The notes under the pieces were generated by a model. It saw nothing but the letters and a program-made list of their open reading frames with translations, had not been told where the DNA came from and searched no databases. The position numbers and the translations under genes were made by a program. From assembly GCF_037094465.1 (NCBI RefSeq), contig NZ_CP146609.1:3343501-3407500 (forward strand): DNA of 64,000 bases. Reading direction: 5' to 3'. Shown here one piece after another: positions 33,367-42,628 of the stretch (position 1 is the first letter of the stretch; each line of letters begins with the position of its first letter). This DNA is from Pseudodesulfovibrio sp. 5S69. GTDB lineage: Bacteria > Desulfobacterota > Desulfovibrionia > Desulfovibrionales > Desulfovibrionaceae.

Positions 33367-34989
33367 ATGAAGACACCGTTGTCGAAAACCTTTGTCGAAA
33401 CATTCCTCGGGAACGCCCCGGGATGGTACAAGCTGACCATCATCGGCTTTCTCGTGCTCAACCCCGTGCTCATTCTCACGGTCGGCACGTTTATAGCCGG
33501 ATGGGCACTCATCGCGGAATTCATCTTCACCCTGGCCATGGCGCTCAAGTGTTACCCGCTGCCCGCAGGCGGCCTGCTGGCGCTAGAAGCCGTGATCCTG
33601 GGCATGACCTCGCCCGAGACCGTGTATCACGAAGCCCTGAAAAACTTCGAAGTCATCCTGCTGCTGATCTTCATGGTCGCGGGCATCTACTTCATGAAGG
33701 ACTTCCTGCAGTTCACCTTCACCCGCATCCTGGTGCGCGTCCGCTCCAAGAAGGTCATCGCCCTGCTGTTCTGCCTGGCCGGCGCCTTCCTGTCCGCCTT
33801 CCTGGACGCCCTGACCGTGACCGCCGTCATCATGGCCGTGGCCTTCGGCTTCTACAACGTCTACCACCGCTTCGCGTCCGGCACGGGCGCCGCGGACTCC
33901 CACGACCTGGTCAACGACGAGAGCGTCAAGGAGACCAGCCGTGAGGAACTGCTCGAGTTCCGGGGCTTTTTGCGCAACCTGATGATGCACGGCGCGGTGG
34001 GCACCGCGCTCGGCGGCGTCTGCACCCTGGTGGGCGAGCCGCAGAACCTGCTGGTGGGCGGCGAGATGGGCTGGCACTTCGTGCCCTTCTTCCTGCACGC
34101 CATGCCCGTGACCCTGCCGGTCCTGGCCGTCGGCCTGCTGACCTGCCTGGCCGTGGAGCAATTCCACATCTTCGGCTACGGCTTCCAGATGCCCGGCAAC
34201 ATCCGCTCCTTCCTGCTCGAAACCGCCGTGCAGATGGAGGAAAAACAGGGCCAGAAGGGCAAGCTCAAGCTGGTCATCCAGGCCTGCACCGGCATCTGGC
34301 TGGTCCTCGCCCTGGCCTTCCACCTGGCCGCCGTCGGCCTCATCGGCCTGTCGGTCATCATCCTGCTGACCGCCTTCACCGGCATCACCGAAGAACATCA
34401 GCTCGGCCACGCCTTCGAAGAGGCCCTGCCCTTCACCGCCCTGCTGGTGGTCTTCTTCTCCGTGGTCGCGGTCATCCACTCCCAGGAGCTGTTCGCCCCG
34501 ATCATCGAGTTCGTGCTGAGCCTGAAGGGCCAGGACCAGTTGGCGGCCTACTACATCGCCAACGGCCTGCTCTCCTCCATCTCGGACAACGTCTTTGTGG
34601 CCACGGTCTACATCTCCGAAACCAAGCTGCACTTCATCCACGTGCTGGGCTCCATTCCCCATATCGGCATGACCGGCCAGGCGCTCATGGACAAGCTGAC
34701 GGATCCCCACATCGCGCGGGCCGACGTGCTCGCAACGCTCCCCCAGGATGCGGCCATGCGCGTCAAGGAGACGATGGAACACCTGGACAAGCTGGCCGTG
34801 GCCATCAACACCGGGACCAACATCCCGTCCGTGGCCACCCCCAACGGCCAGGCCGCCTTCCTGTTCCTGCTGACCAGCGCGCTCGCGCCGGTCATCCGCC
34901 TCTCCTACGGAAGAATGGTCATGTTGGCGCTGCCGTACACCATCACCATGTCCCTGACCGGGCTGATGGCCGTGTACGTCTTCCTCTAA
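33367..34989 (+). CDS. nhaB: NhaB-family sodium/proton antiporter
   Basis: 540 residues, close to the family length, with about 12 hydrophobic segments. NhaB features include the N-terminal [18 protein letters not shown], the segment [16 protein letters not shown] with a membrane-buried Asp, and [12 protein letters not shown]. NhaB exchanges Na+ for H+ across the inner membrane and helps Na+ and pH homeostasis. AAGGAGAG lies six bases upstream of the ATG. It stands alone between two strong terminators, after a structured leader, so RNA-level control is possible. Its placement beside a presumably sodium-coupled SLC13 carrier suggests linked ion economy. Confidence 0.92.
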   Translation: MKTPLSKTFVETFLGNAPGWYKLTIIGFLVLNPVLILTVGTFIAGWALIAEFIFTLAMALKCYPLPAGGLLALEAVILGMTSPETVYHEALKNFEVILLLIFMVAGIYFMKDFLQFTFTRILVRVRSKKVIALLFCLAGAFLSAFLDALTVTAVIMAVAFGFYNVYHRFASGTGAADSHDLVNDESVKETSREELLEFRGFLRNLMMHGAVGTALGGVCTLVGEPQNLLVGGEMGWHFVPFFLHAMPVTLPVLAVGLLTCLAVEQFHIFGYGFQMPGNIRSFLLETAVQMEEKQGQKGKLKLVIQACTGIWLVLALAFHLAAVGLIGLSVIILLTAFTGITEEHQLGHAFEEALPFTALLVVFFSVVAVIHSQELFAPIIEFVLSLKGQDQLAAYYIANGLLSSISDNVFVATVYISETKLHFIHVLGSIPHIGMTGQALMDKLTDPHIARADVLATLPQDAAMRVKETMEHLDKLAVAINTGTNIPSVATPNGQAAFLFLLTSALAPVIRLSYGRMVMLALPYTITMSLTGLMAVYVFL

Positions 34990-35021
34990 GCACCTAGAAA
35001 ACATAGCCTTCCAACAAGCAA

Positions 35022-35055
35022 GGGCTCCCGAGACCATCTCGGGAGCCCTTTTTTT
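35022..35055 (+). terminator. Intrinsic terminator after nhaB
   Basis: GGGCTCCCGAGA (35022-35033) pairs with TCTCGGGAGCCC (35037-35048) around a three-base loop and is followed by seven T. Confidence 0.95.
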
Positions 35056-35099
35056 GTCTCGGTGCGGCCGCGGGTTCCGGCGGTCGGCCTCCCCTTCGC

Positions 35100-35564
35100 C
35101 TACTTCAGCTCGCGGTCGGCGTACTCGAAATAGCGCCCCGGCTTGATGCAGAACTCGTGGTTGAAGAAGGTCGACGAGATCAGGAACTCGGCCGAAGAAC
35201 GGTTGGAGGCCGTGGGGATGTTGTAGAGCACGGCCAGGCGCAGCAGGGCCTTGACGTCCACATCGTGGGGCTGGGGCTCCATGGGATCCCAGAAAAAGAA
35301 CAGGATGTCCACCTTGCCGTTGCTGATCAGGGCCCCGAGTTGCTGGTCGCCGCCCAGGGGGCCGGACTTGAGCCGCTGGACGCGCTTGTGCTCCCGGCCC
35401 GCGACCTCGCCCTCGGCCAGAAGGTCCTCCACCAGGCGCCCGGTGGTCCCGGTGGCGATCAGGCTGTGCGGGGCCAGGGCCTCGCGGTTGCAGTCGATGA
35501 AATCGAGCAGTTCGTCCTTGCAGTTGTCGTGGGCGACCACCGCGATATTCTTGATCCTGTCCAT
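35100..35564 (-). CDS. mgsA: Methylglyoxal synthase
   Basis: 154 residues, the usual length. All hallmark segments are present: VVAHDNCKDELLDF, IATGTTGRL (phosphate site), KSGPLGGDQQLGA with the catalytic Asp, and FFWDPMEPQPHDVDVKALLRLA with the catalytic His. The enzyme converts dihydroxyacetone phosphate to methylglyoxal and phosphate, a bypass when phosphate is short or sugar phosphates accumulate. AGGAGACGAC precedes the ATG. It is a single-gene unit, divergent from the bacterioferritin gene across 264 bases. Confidence 0.96.
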   Translation of the reverse strand: MDRIKNIAVVAHDNCKDELLDFIDCNREALAPHSLIATGTTGRLVEDLLAEGEVAGREHKRVQRLKSGPLGGDQQLGALISNGKVDILFFFWDPMEPQPHDVDVKALLRLAVLYNIPTASNRSSAEFLISSTFFNHEFCIKPGRYFEYADRELK

Positions 35565-35690
35565 GTCGTCTCCTGGCTTGAGGTTGGGCTCGGCCGTACC
35601 GACGGCCGCTCCCCGTCAATACCATCAGCGGATGCGGGGAACAAGCCGGAGGGGCCGCCCGGAGACAGTCTCGAATTGCGCGGAACCGTC

Positions 35691-35719
35691 TTGACGAGAA
35701 CCAGGCGGATAGTTACCAT
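35691..35719 (+). promoter_or_regulatory. Sigma-70 promoter of the bacterioferritin gene
   Basis: TTGACG (35691-35696) and TACCAT (35714-35719) are exactly 17 bases apart, 110 bases before the start codon. Confidence 0.5.
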
Positions 35720-35733
35720 TCACGCAATCTGGG

Positions 35734-35748
35734 TATACCGTGCGTATA
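35734..35748. promoter_or_regulatory. Palindrome TATAC-N5-GTATA in the bacterioferritin leader
   Basis: TATAC-CGTGC-GTATA is a perfect dyad 15 bases after the proposed -10, about where transcription would begin, so it could be an operator. It is not a Fur 7-1-7 match. Confidence 0.35.
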
Positions 35749-35828
35749 ACCAATTGAGACAATGTAACAACTATGTCGCACGGAGCCGCATGTTGGCGGC
35801 CCGTCACGGCGATGCAAAGGAGAGAATC

Positions 35829-36362
35829 ATGGCTACCAAGGAAGAAAGGCGTGAGAAAGTCATCGAGGTATTGAACCAGGCCCGATCCATGGAATTGCAG
35901 GCCATTCACCTGTACATGAACCAGCACTACAACCTGGATGACATGGACTACGGCGAGCTGGCCTCCAACATGAAGCTCATTGCCATCGACGAGATGCGCC
36001 ACGCCGAGCAATTCGCCGAACGGATCAAGGAACTGGGCGGCGAGCCCACGGACAAGAAGTCCAAGAAGGTGGAACGCGGCCAGAAGATCGACGTCATCTA
36101 CGGCTACGACTCCACCGAGGAGGACGACACCATCGACGCCTACAACCAGTTCCTGCTGGTCTGCAGGGAGAACGGCGACTCCATCAGCGAAAAACTGTTC
36201 GAGACCATCATCGACGAGGAGCAGGCCCACTTCAACTACTTCGACGCCATCAAGGGCCACATCGAGAAGTTGGGCAACACCTTCCTGTCCCGCATCGCCG
36301 GCACCCCCTCTTCCACCGGCCTGGCCGACCAGGGCTTTGTCATCAACGCCCAGAACGCCTAG
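35829..36362 (+). CDS. bfr: Bacterioferritin
   Basis: 177 residues from the ATG at 35829 with AAGGAGAG six bases upstream; the open frame extends much further 5' but without coding character. The four-helix ferritin iron site is visible: MELQAIHLYMNQHY, DEMRHAEQF (Glu-x-x-His) and DEEQAHFNYFD. The protein assembles into a 24-subunit shell that stores iron and, through the ferroxidase centre, consumes oxygen or peroxide; heme or Fe-coproporphyrin usually sits between subunits. A strong bidirectional terminator follows. The C-terminal extension (TPSSTGLADQGFVINAQNA) is slightly longer than in the E. coli protein. Confidence 0.93.
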   Translation: MATKEERREKVIEVLNQARSMELQAIHLYMNQHYNLDDMDYGELASNMKLIAIDEMRHAEQFAERIKELGGEPTDKKSKKVERGQKIDVIYGYDSTEEDDTIDAYNQFLLVCRENGDSISEKLFETIIDEEQAHFNYFDAIKGHIEKLGNTFLSRIAGTPSSTGLADQGFVINAQNA

Positions 36363-36390
36363 GACCGCGCCCACCCTCAACACATGAAAA

Positions 36391-36420
36391 AGGCCCGGCC
36401 AGTGTACACTGGCCGGGCCT
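36391..36420. terminator. Bidirectional terminator between bfr and the aldehyde dehydrogenase gene
   Basis: A fully palindromic 30-base hairpin, AGGCCCGGCCAGTG with CACTGGCCGGGCCT around TA. It is followed by TTCCGTTT on the plus strand and by TTTTTCAT on the minus strand, so it can end both convergent transcripts. Confidence 0.9.
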
Positions 36421-36443
36421 TTCCGTTTGATTCAGTGCAGCCG

Positions 36444-37808
36444 TCAGTCGCGGATGACCGACTTGATGTTCACGAACTCGCGGATGCCGAAGGAGGAGAG
36501 TTCGCGGCCGAAGCCGGAGCGGCGGATGCCGCCGAAGGGCATGAGCGGATCGCTACGAACCAGGCCGTTGACGACCACCTCTCCCGCCTCGATGCGCCGG
36601 GCCAGTTCCAGGCCGCGCGTACCGTCGGTCGTCCAGACCGAGCCCCCCAGGCCGAACGGGGTGTCGTTGGCCATGGCCACGGCACGGTCCTCGTCCCCGG
36701 CCCGGAAGACCAGGGCCACGGGACCGAAGAGCTCCTCGCGGCAGACCTCGGCGTCAAAGGGCGCGTCCGCGATGATGGTCGGAGGGTAGAAGGCGGCCTC
36801 GCCCTCGGGCAGGACCCCGCCCTTGACGATCCTGCCGCCCGCGGCCGTGCAGCGCTCCACCTGGCTGTGCAGATCGGCGCGCAGGCCGACGGAGGACATG
36901 GGGCCGATCACGGTGTCCTCGTCCATGGGGTCGCCCATCTTGAGACCGTCCATCTCCCGGCCCAGGGCGGCCAGAAACTCGTCGTAGACCTCGTCCATCA
37001 CGATAAACCGCTTGGCCGCGATGCAGGTCTGGCCTGCGTTGGCGCAGCGGGACATGGCTCCGACCTTGGCGGCCTTGGCGATGTCCGCGTCGGCCAGGAC
37101 CACGAACGGGTCGCTGCCGCCCAGCTCCATGACGCACTTCTTGAGGCGCGCCCCGGCCGCGGACGCGACCTTGCTCCCGGCCCCTTCGCTGCCGGTCAGG
37201 CTCGCGCCGATGACCGAATCGAAGTCCAGCACGGACTCCACCTGGCGTGCCCCGATGAGCAGAGTGCGGAAGACGTTGTCCGGGAAGGCGGACTCGCGGA
37301 AGGCGGCCTCGATGGCCAAGGCGCACTGGGGCACATTGGAGGCGTGCTTCAGGACCACGGTGTTGCCGGCCATGAGCGTGGGCGCCGCCACGCGCAGTAC
37401 CTGCCAGAAGGGGAAGTTCCACGGCATGACCGCGAGCACCGTGCCCATGGGGGCGAAGTCCACATAGGCCTCCTGTCCGCAACCGGCCACCGGCTCGGAC
37501 GTGAGCATGGCCTCACCGTTTTGCGCATAAAATTCGCACACGCCCGCGCACTTGAGGGCTTCGGCCCGGCCGAAGCTCACGGGCTTGCCCATCTCTTCGG
37601 CCATGATCGCGGCGTACTCGTCCGCCCGGGCCCGGAGCACCCCGGCCAGGCTGAGCAGGCACTCGGCGCGGCGGGCGAAGTCGGTATTCTTCCAGGAAGC
37701 GTACCCTTCGGCCGCCGCGCGCACGGCATCGGCGGTCTGTTCGGGCGTGAACTCGTCAAATTGCATCGTGACCTTGCCGGTCAACGGATTGAGGCTCTGC
37801 AGGGACAT
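36444..37808 (-). CDS. NAD(P)-dependent aldehyde dehydrogenase, YneI/Sad (succinate semialdehyde) type
   Basis: 454 residues from the ATG at 37808, six bases after GGAGAAG; a longer frame to 37880 has no ribosome site. The catalytic segments are MPWNFPFWQVLR, TGSEGAGSKV, MELGGSDPFVVLADADI (general base Glu) and the nucleophile in NAGQTCIAAKRF. ELGGSDPFVVLADAD and the short length (about 455) are typical of YneI/Sad succinate-semialdehyde dehydrogenases, which feed 4-aminobutyrate or related carbon into succinate. Substrate range in this family is broad, so the substrate is not fixed. It is a single-gene unit. Confidence 0.88.
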   Translation of the reverse strand: MSLQSLNPLTGKVTMQFDEFTPEQTADAVRAAAEGYASWKNTDFARRAECLLSLAGVLRARADEYAAIMAEEMGKPVSFGRAEALKCAGVCEFYAQNGEAMLTSEPVAGCGQEAYVDFAPMGTVLAVMPWNFPFWQVLRVAAPTLMAGNTVVLKHASNVPQCALAIEAAFRESAFPDNVFRTLLIGARQVESVLDFDSVIGASLTGSEGAGSKVASAAGARLKKCVMELGGSDPFVVLADADIAKAAKVGAMSRCANAGQTCIAAKRFIVMDEVYDEFLAALGREMDGLKMGDPMDEDTVIGPMSSVGLRADLHSQVERCTAAGGRIVKGGVLPEGEAAFYPPTIIADAPFDAEVCREELFGPVALVFRAGDEDRAVAMANDTPFGLGGSVWTTDGTRGLELARRIEAGEVVVNGLVRSDPLMPFGGIRRSGFGRELSSFGIREFVNIKSVIRD

Positions 37809-38141
37809 TTTCTTCTCCGAAAATAGGCTTGAAACACTCCGGGACAGGGCTGCGGAGTGCGATAACCGGTTTCCAATCATGCGGATTGCCGCCGGGTCGA
37901 ATAGACCGTCCAGCTCAAATTCCGGGCTTATGTCAGATTACCGGGGTTGTCCAGCATCAAGTCCACGCGAGCATGACTCTCCGGGAGAAACACCATGTCA
38001 AGGATGCGTTTCAACTGCCATTTGGGCTGGACAAAAGGGGTGGATTCGTTGAGTCTGTATACGCTGAGATTATCGGCCGAGAGCACCCGGCCGGTCAGAC
38101 CGTCTGCTTGGACGGTGGACTAGACAGACAAGGATTCTGCC
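37809..38141. other. Intergenic region of 333 bases upstream of galE
   Basis: Divergent region between the aldehyde dehydrogenase gene and galE. It holds ribosome sites for both genes and a 42-codon open frame (37995-38123) with no recognisable product. No clear -35/-10 pair, hairpin or repeat was found. Confidence 0.5.
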
Positions 38142-39167
38142 ATGAATATCCAAAAAGTATTGGTCTCCGGAGGCGCCGGATATATCGGTACCCACACCTG
38201 CATTGAGCTCATTGCCGCCGGGTACGGCGTGATCTGCGCGGACAATTTCTGCAACAGTTCGCCCGTGGCCATGGAGCGGGTGGAGCGGATCACGGGCACC
38301 GCCATTCCGGTGCACCGCATGGACTTCTGCAACCTGGACGAGGTGGAAGCCCTGTTTCGCGAGGAAACCATTGACGCGGCCATCCACTTCGCCGGGCATA
38401 AGGCCGTGGGCGAGTCCGTGCAAAAGCCGCTCAAGTACTACGAAAACAACCTGCTCAGCCTGATCAACCTGTGCAAGGCCATGGGCGCGGGAAAGGCCAA
38501 GAACATCGTCTTCAGCTCTTCGGCCACGGTCTACGGCCTGTCCGACAGGCTCCCCCTGACCGAGGAGACCCCGACCAGCGCCTACAACCCCTACGGCCGG
38601 ACCAAGCTGTACATCGAAGAGATATTGAAGGACCTGCACGCGGCCGAGCCGGACTGGAACATGTCGATCCTGCGCTATTTCAATCCGGTGGGCGCGCACC
38701 CCTCGGGGCTCATCGGCGAGGACCCGGCGGACATCCCCAACAACCTCATGCCGTACATCGCCCAGGTGGCCGTGGGGCGGCTCAAGAAACTCAGCATCTT
38801 CGGCGACGACTACGACACCCCGGACGGCACGGGCGTGCGCGACTTCATCCACGTGGTGGACCTGGCCCGGGGCCACGTGGCCGCCCTGCGCAAGCTTGAG
38901 GAGGAGCCCGGCTACATGGTCCACAACCTGGGCACGGGCAAGGGGTGCAGCGTGCTCGAACTGGTCCACGCCTTCGAGCGGGTCAACGGCGTGCCCATCC
39001 CCTATGAGATTGTCGGCCGCCGCGCCGGCGACGTGGCCGCCAACTACGCTGCCACGGACAAGGCCCGACGCGAGCTGGGCTGGGAGGCCACCCACACCAT
39101 CGAGGACATGGTCCGCGACACCTGGCACTGGCAGTCCGAAAACCCCAAGGGATACGCGGAAGACTAA
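38142..39167 (+). CDS. galE: UDP-glucose 4-epimerase
   Basis: 341 residues. The NAD-binding Rossmann motif GGAGYIG is at 10-16, the catalytic Ser lies in SSSATVYG, and the Tyr/Lys pair lies in YNPYGRTK. NPVGAHPSGLIGEDP and GTGVRDFIHVVDLARGH are typical of GalE. The enzyme interconverts UDP-glucose and UDP-galactose and supplies UDP-galactose to the polysaccharide cluster that begins here. AAGGA precedes the ATG by about ten bases. It is followed after 32 bases by a GT2 glycosyltransferase gene on the same strand. Confidence 0.95.
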   Translation: MNIQKVLVSGGAGYIGTHTCIELIAAGYGVICADNFCNSSPVAMERVERITGTAIPVHRMDFCNLDEVEALFREETIDAAIHFAGHKAVGESVQKPLKYYENNLLSLINLCKAMGAGKAKNIVFSSSATVYGLSDRLPLTEETPTSAYNPYGRTKLYIEEILKDLHAAEPDWNMSILRYFNPVGAHPSGLIGEDPADIPNNLMPYIAQVAVGRLKKLSIFGDDYDTPDGTGVRDFIHVVDLARGHVAALRKLEEEPGYMVHNLGTGKGCSVLELVHAFERVNGVPIPYEIVGRRAGDVAANYAATDKARRELGWEATHTIEDMVRDTWHWQSENPKGYAED

Positions 39168-39199
39168 GCCAGCGATCGACAGCGCATACGAGGCTCCCC

Positions 39200-40354
39200 A
39201 TGACCATCCTGGCCGCACTCTCCCTGCTGCTCCTGGCGTACACCATCGCCGGGTACCCGCTGGTCCAGGCGTGCCTGGCCCGGCTCCGGCCCAGGCCCGT
39301 GGACGCGGCCGACCCGGCCGATACGGGCGATCCGGTGTCGGTCATCATCTGCGCCCGCGACGAGGGGCCGCGCATTGCGGCGCGCATCGCCAACCTCCTG
39401 GCCATGGACTACCCGGCCGAGCGCCTGGAGGTCATCGTGGTCTCGGACGGCTCCGTGGACGGCACGGACCAGGCGGTTCTCGGTTACGGCGATCCGCGCG
39501 TCCGGCTGATCCGCCAGGACCACCCCATGGGCAAAGCCGCCGCCCTCAACGCGGGCGTAGCCGCCGCTGCCCACGAACTGCTGCTCCTGGGCGATGCCCG
39601 GCAGACCTTCGCCCCGGACGTGGCCCGCCTGCTCCTGTCCCATTTTCACGATCCCTCGGTGGGCGCGGTCTCGGGACGCCTGGAGATACGGCCCGAGCAC
39701 GGCTCGGGTGCGGCTTCGGGTGTGGGGTCATCCTACTGGAGTCTCGAGGTCCGGCTGCGCGCCGCCGAATCTGCCGGCGGCTCGGTCATCGGCGTGACCG
39801 GGGCCATCTACGCCCTACGCAAGGCCTGCTTCGCCCCCCTGCCCGAAGGCACGGTCCTGGATGACGTGCTCATCCCCATGCGTGCGGCCCTCAAGGGATA
39901 CCGCATCCTCTACGACACACGGGCCGTGGCCGTGGACGCCAAGCCGGTCTCGGACGCGGGCGAGACGACCCGCAAGGTGCGCACCCTGTACGGCAACCTG
40001 CAACTCCTGCGCCTGGCCCCGGAGCTCTTTCTCCCATGGAAAAATCCGCTCTGGTTCCGATTCATCTCGCACAAAATCCTGCGTCTCTTCCTGCCGCTCT
40101 TCTTTGCTGGCGCGCTGGTCTTCAGCCTTGCGGCCGGTGGATGGCTGAGCGGGTTCGGCGCGCTCCAGGCGATGGGCTGGCTCGCCGCCTGGTACGCCTG
40201 GAAAACAAAGAACGGCTCCCGGCCTGGCAAAGCCCTGTCCGCCCTGCTGCTCCTCAACCTGGCCGTGATCCGGGCCTGGGTTCGCTTCCTGCACAATGAC
40301 GAACAGGTCTGGACCGCGGCATCGTCCAACCATCCCGGCGACCGGGAGGGTTGA
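39200..40354 (+). CDS. Family 2 membrane glycosyltransferase
   Basis: 384 residues. One N-terminal membrane helix (about 3-25) precedes a GT-A catalytic domain: VSVIICARDEG, IVVSDGSVDGT, the acceptor-side segment GVTGAIYALRK, and DDVLIPMRAALKGYRI. Two further hydrophobic segments (about 295-335) end the protein. This is the processive or polyprenyl-linked GT2 layout used for polysaccharide synthesis at the inner membrane. It is the last rightward gene before the long leftward cluster; its stop is 32 bases from the convergent GT4 gene. Confidence 0.88.
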   Translation: MTILAALSLLLLAYTIAGYPLVQACLARLRPRPVDAADPADTGDPVSVIICARDEGPRIAARIANLLAMDYPAERLEVIVVSDGSVDGTDQAVLGYGDPRVRLIRQDHPMGKAAALNAGVAAAAHELLLLGDARQTFAPDVARLLLSHFHDPSVGAVSGRLEIRPEHGSGAASGVGSSYWSLEVRLRAAESAGGSVIGVTGAIYALRKACFAPLPEGTVLDDVLIPMRAALKGYRILYDTRAVAVDAKPVSDAGETTRKVRTLYGNLQLLRLAPELFLPWKNPLWFRFISHKILRLFLPLFFAGALVFSLAAGGWLSGFGALQAMGWLAAWYAWKTKNGSRPGKALSALLLLNLAVIRAWVRFLHNDEQVWTAASSNHPGDREG

Positions 40355-40385
40355 ACCCCACGCACCGTCCCGATGCCTGATGCCG

Positions 40386-41498
40386 CTACTTGGCGGCCAA
40401 AATGTCGTGGTACAGGGTCTCGTAGGTGGTGACCATCTTTTGCAGCGAGTACTCCGCAAGGGCATGGCCACGTCCCCTTTCCCCCATGATCCGCCTGAGA
40501 TCGGCCGAATCGGCCAGATGGCAAAGCGCTTCGCCCAGAGCCTCGCTGTCCGCCGGGGGCACCAGCAGGGCGGTGTCACGGTCCACCAGGACCTCGGGGA
40601 CGCCGCCCACCGTGGTGGCGACAATGGGCAGTTTCGCCAGCATGGCCTCAATCATGCCCAAAGGGAGCCCCTCCCACAGGGAGGGGAGCACGTAGATGTC
40701 GAAGGCCGGGAGGATTCGCGAAACGTCGCTGCGGTAGCCGGGGAACAGGAACACATCATCCACCCCCAGGGTCCGTGTCCGGGTCGCAAGATCGTCCCGC
40801 AGCGGGCCCTCGCCGATGACCAGGAAACGTGCGTCCGGGAACCGCTCCTTGACCGCCGGGGCGGCCGCGACCAGGTATTGCAGCCCCTTCTGCTCGTTGA
40901 GGCGCAGGGCGGTCCCGATGACCAGCTTGCCCTCCAGGCCGAACTCGCGCTTTAGGGTTTCCCCGTCCTCCGGGTGGTCGAACAGGCGCACGTCTATGCC
41001 GTTATGGATGACCAGGGAGCGCTCGGCGGGCAGGCCGACCGGGTCCGCCCAATATTGTTGCAGGTGGCGGCTGACCATGACCATGGCGTCGGTGAACCGG
41101 GCGAACAACCTGCCGATGTGCTGATGCTTCCGGCTCATGGACAGGATGCTGGAATGCTCGGTGTAGACCTTGGCCAGCCCGCGTTTGCCCAGGCAGCCGA
41201 GGGTGGTATAAAAGAAAGGCTTGTAGTCGTGGCTGTGCACCACATCGATACCGTGTTCGTTGATCACCTTGCGGATGGCCAGGGCCAACCCGGGATGAAA
41301 CCCTTCCCCGTAGCCGAGGTCCAGCACGGTTGCCCCGGATGCTTCCAGCTTGTCCCGGATGACGTCGGGCGTGCTCAGGCACAAAATGAAATATTCGAAC
41401 CGCTCCCTGTCACCCTGGCGGACAAGGTCCAGCATGACGTTCTCAAGCCCGCCAAACCCGTTGCCGATGATAACGTGCATGACGCGGAGTTTCTTCAT
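40386..41498 (-). CDS. Family 4 glycosyltransferase (intact member of a duplicated pair)
   Basis: 370 residues from the ATG at 41498 (MKKLRVMHVIIGNGFGGLE); an upstream in-frame start at 41531 exists but the homology of the decayed copy also begins near 41498. The GT-B fold is shown by the N-terminal GNGFGGLE loop, HSHDYKPFFYTTLGCLG, and the C-terminal nucleotide-sugar site LPSLWEGLPLGMIEAMLAKLPIVATTVGGVPEVL with the E-x7-E motif. The donor is unknown. A degenerate copy of the first half of this gene lies at 48440-48720, on the other side of the AT-rich cassette. Confidence 0.9.
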   Translation of the reverse strand: MKKLRVMHVIIGNGFGGLENVMLDLVRQGDRERFEYFILCLSTPDVIRDKLEASGATVLDLGYGEGFHPGLALAIRKVINEHGIDVVHSHDYKPFFYTTLGCLGKRGLAKVYTEHSSILSMSRKHQHIGRLFARFTDAMVMVSRHLQQYWADPVGLPAERSLVIHNGIDVRLFDHPEDGETLKREFGLEGKLVIGTALRLNEQKGLQYLVAAAPAVKERFPDARFLVIGEGPLRDDLATRTRTLGVDDVFLFPGYRSDVSRILPAFDIYVLPSLWEGLPLGMIEAMLAKLPIVATTVGGVPEVLVDRDTALLVPPADSEALGEALCHLADSADLRRIMGERGRGHALAEYSLQKMVTTYETLYHDILAAK

Positions 41499-41672
41499 AG
41501 CCGATCCAGATTCCTTTGCCTGCGTTTCCACTGGGGTATAAGCGCCTTACGATTAGCCCCCAAGGGTGCTCCGGGAGTTGCCACTGCTCGAAAACGGTCG
41601 GGATACTCCCGGCCCCGAATCAAATCTCGCGTGACGTGACACAGCGCGACTTGCAATCGGAAACCATTCATT

Positions 41673-42626
41673 TTAGGGCTGTCCCAATATTCTGGACCAG
41701 GCGGCCCTACACGCTTCCTCACCATACTGTTCCGAAGCGATTTTCATTACCACATGAGGATCAACATAGTCGATGGACTTGATGACGTCTTGCAATTCTC
41801 CGGGCTTATAGACAGAAACAAAGGGATGCCTTTGCTGGCAGGTCCTGGCAAATGCGCCATCCCTCAGTATGATATTGGCCCCAAACGAAATAGCATGATA
41901 AAATGCGCCGCTCACTATCATCGTTTCGTCCAAATGCGGAAGAATAACAAATTTTGATCGCGATATATGATCGTTCAATTCATCATCACTGACAAATTCA
42001 TTTCTCCACTCGACGTCCAAATCCCTCTCAACAATGGCTGCATTAATCCTTTTCTTTAAATCAGCATCATCACATCTTCCTAACAGAATCAACTTCTTAT
42101 CGCTCGGCCATTCTCCCAACAAACGATCAATCCCTTTGTACTTTTTGATTACCCCGAAATACAACATATCAATATCGCGTATCGTATCTGCGGGCTTTTC
42201 TCCTGAATACAAATGATGTGGTATTATTGTCGAATTGTGTACCCGATCGTTTTCCGCATGGGTGACGACGACATCAGACACGGCCGTCAGTATCTTAACC
42301 AGAGTATTATATAATTTGGTTGCCCGCACCAAATCATGCGGCTTCAGATTATGCCTGACCCATATCATCTTCTTCGTCTTTATCTTCAACGCCGACAGAA
42401 TAATGATGCATTTAACAAATGCCACCCAGGGATTAACATCTAAAAAGCCAACATTATCTTCAAGCCAACTTATAACACATATGCCGGAACGGAATTTGAA
42501 AGATTTCAGTGCCACTTTCCACGGCAAAACGTCGAAGCCCAGACTGACAAAACATTCGCTCAATCTATGCAGATATTTATTTTTATCCGAATTGGAACAT
42601 GCTGGATACAAATACAGCTCATTCAT
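41673..42626 (-). CDS. Glycosyltransferase, GT-B type, in the AT-rich cassette
   Basis: 317 residues from the ATG at 42626 (the frame opens six bases earlier with TTG). MIWVRHNLKPHD and the middle segment MLYFGVIKKYKGIDRLLGEWP, followed by LILLGRCDDADLKKRI and FVILPHLDETMIVSGAFYHAISFG, give a GT-B pattern like GT4 or GumK-type beta-transferases. Codon use is much AT-richer than that of the neighbours at 40386 and 48799, which suggests transfer from another lineage. The pyruvyltransferase gene ends two bases before this start, so the two are coupled. Confidence 0.78.
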   Translation of the reverse strand: MNELYLYPACSNSDKNKYLHRLSECFVSLGFDVLPWKVALKSFKFRSGICVISWLEDNVGFLDVNPWVAFVKCIIILSALKIKTKKMIWVRHNLKPHDLVRATKLYNTLVKILTAVSDVVVTHAENDRVHNSTIIPHHLYSGEKPADTIRDIDMLYFGVIKKYKGIDRLLGEWPSDKKLILLGRCDDADLKKRINAAIVERDLDVEWRNEFVSDDELNDHISRSKFVILPHLDETMIVSGAFYHAISFGANIILRDGAFARTCQQRHPFVSVYKPGELQDVIKSIDYVDPHVVMKIASEQYGEEACRAAWSRILGQP

Positions 42627-42628
42627 AT

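Noticed and set aside
35157..35828. Large 5' extension of the bacterioferritin frame
   Set aside because: It runs antisense through mgsA and lacks a ribosome site, whereas the ATG at 35829 has an excellent one and matches the family length.
37995..38123. Open frame of 42 codons with GGGAGAAA before its ATG upstream of galE
   Set aside because: No recognised motif, no conserved feature and high chance frequency for this length; not enough to call a gene.
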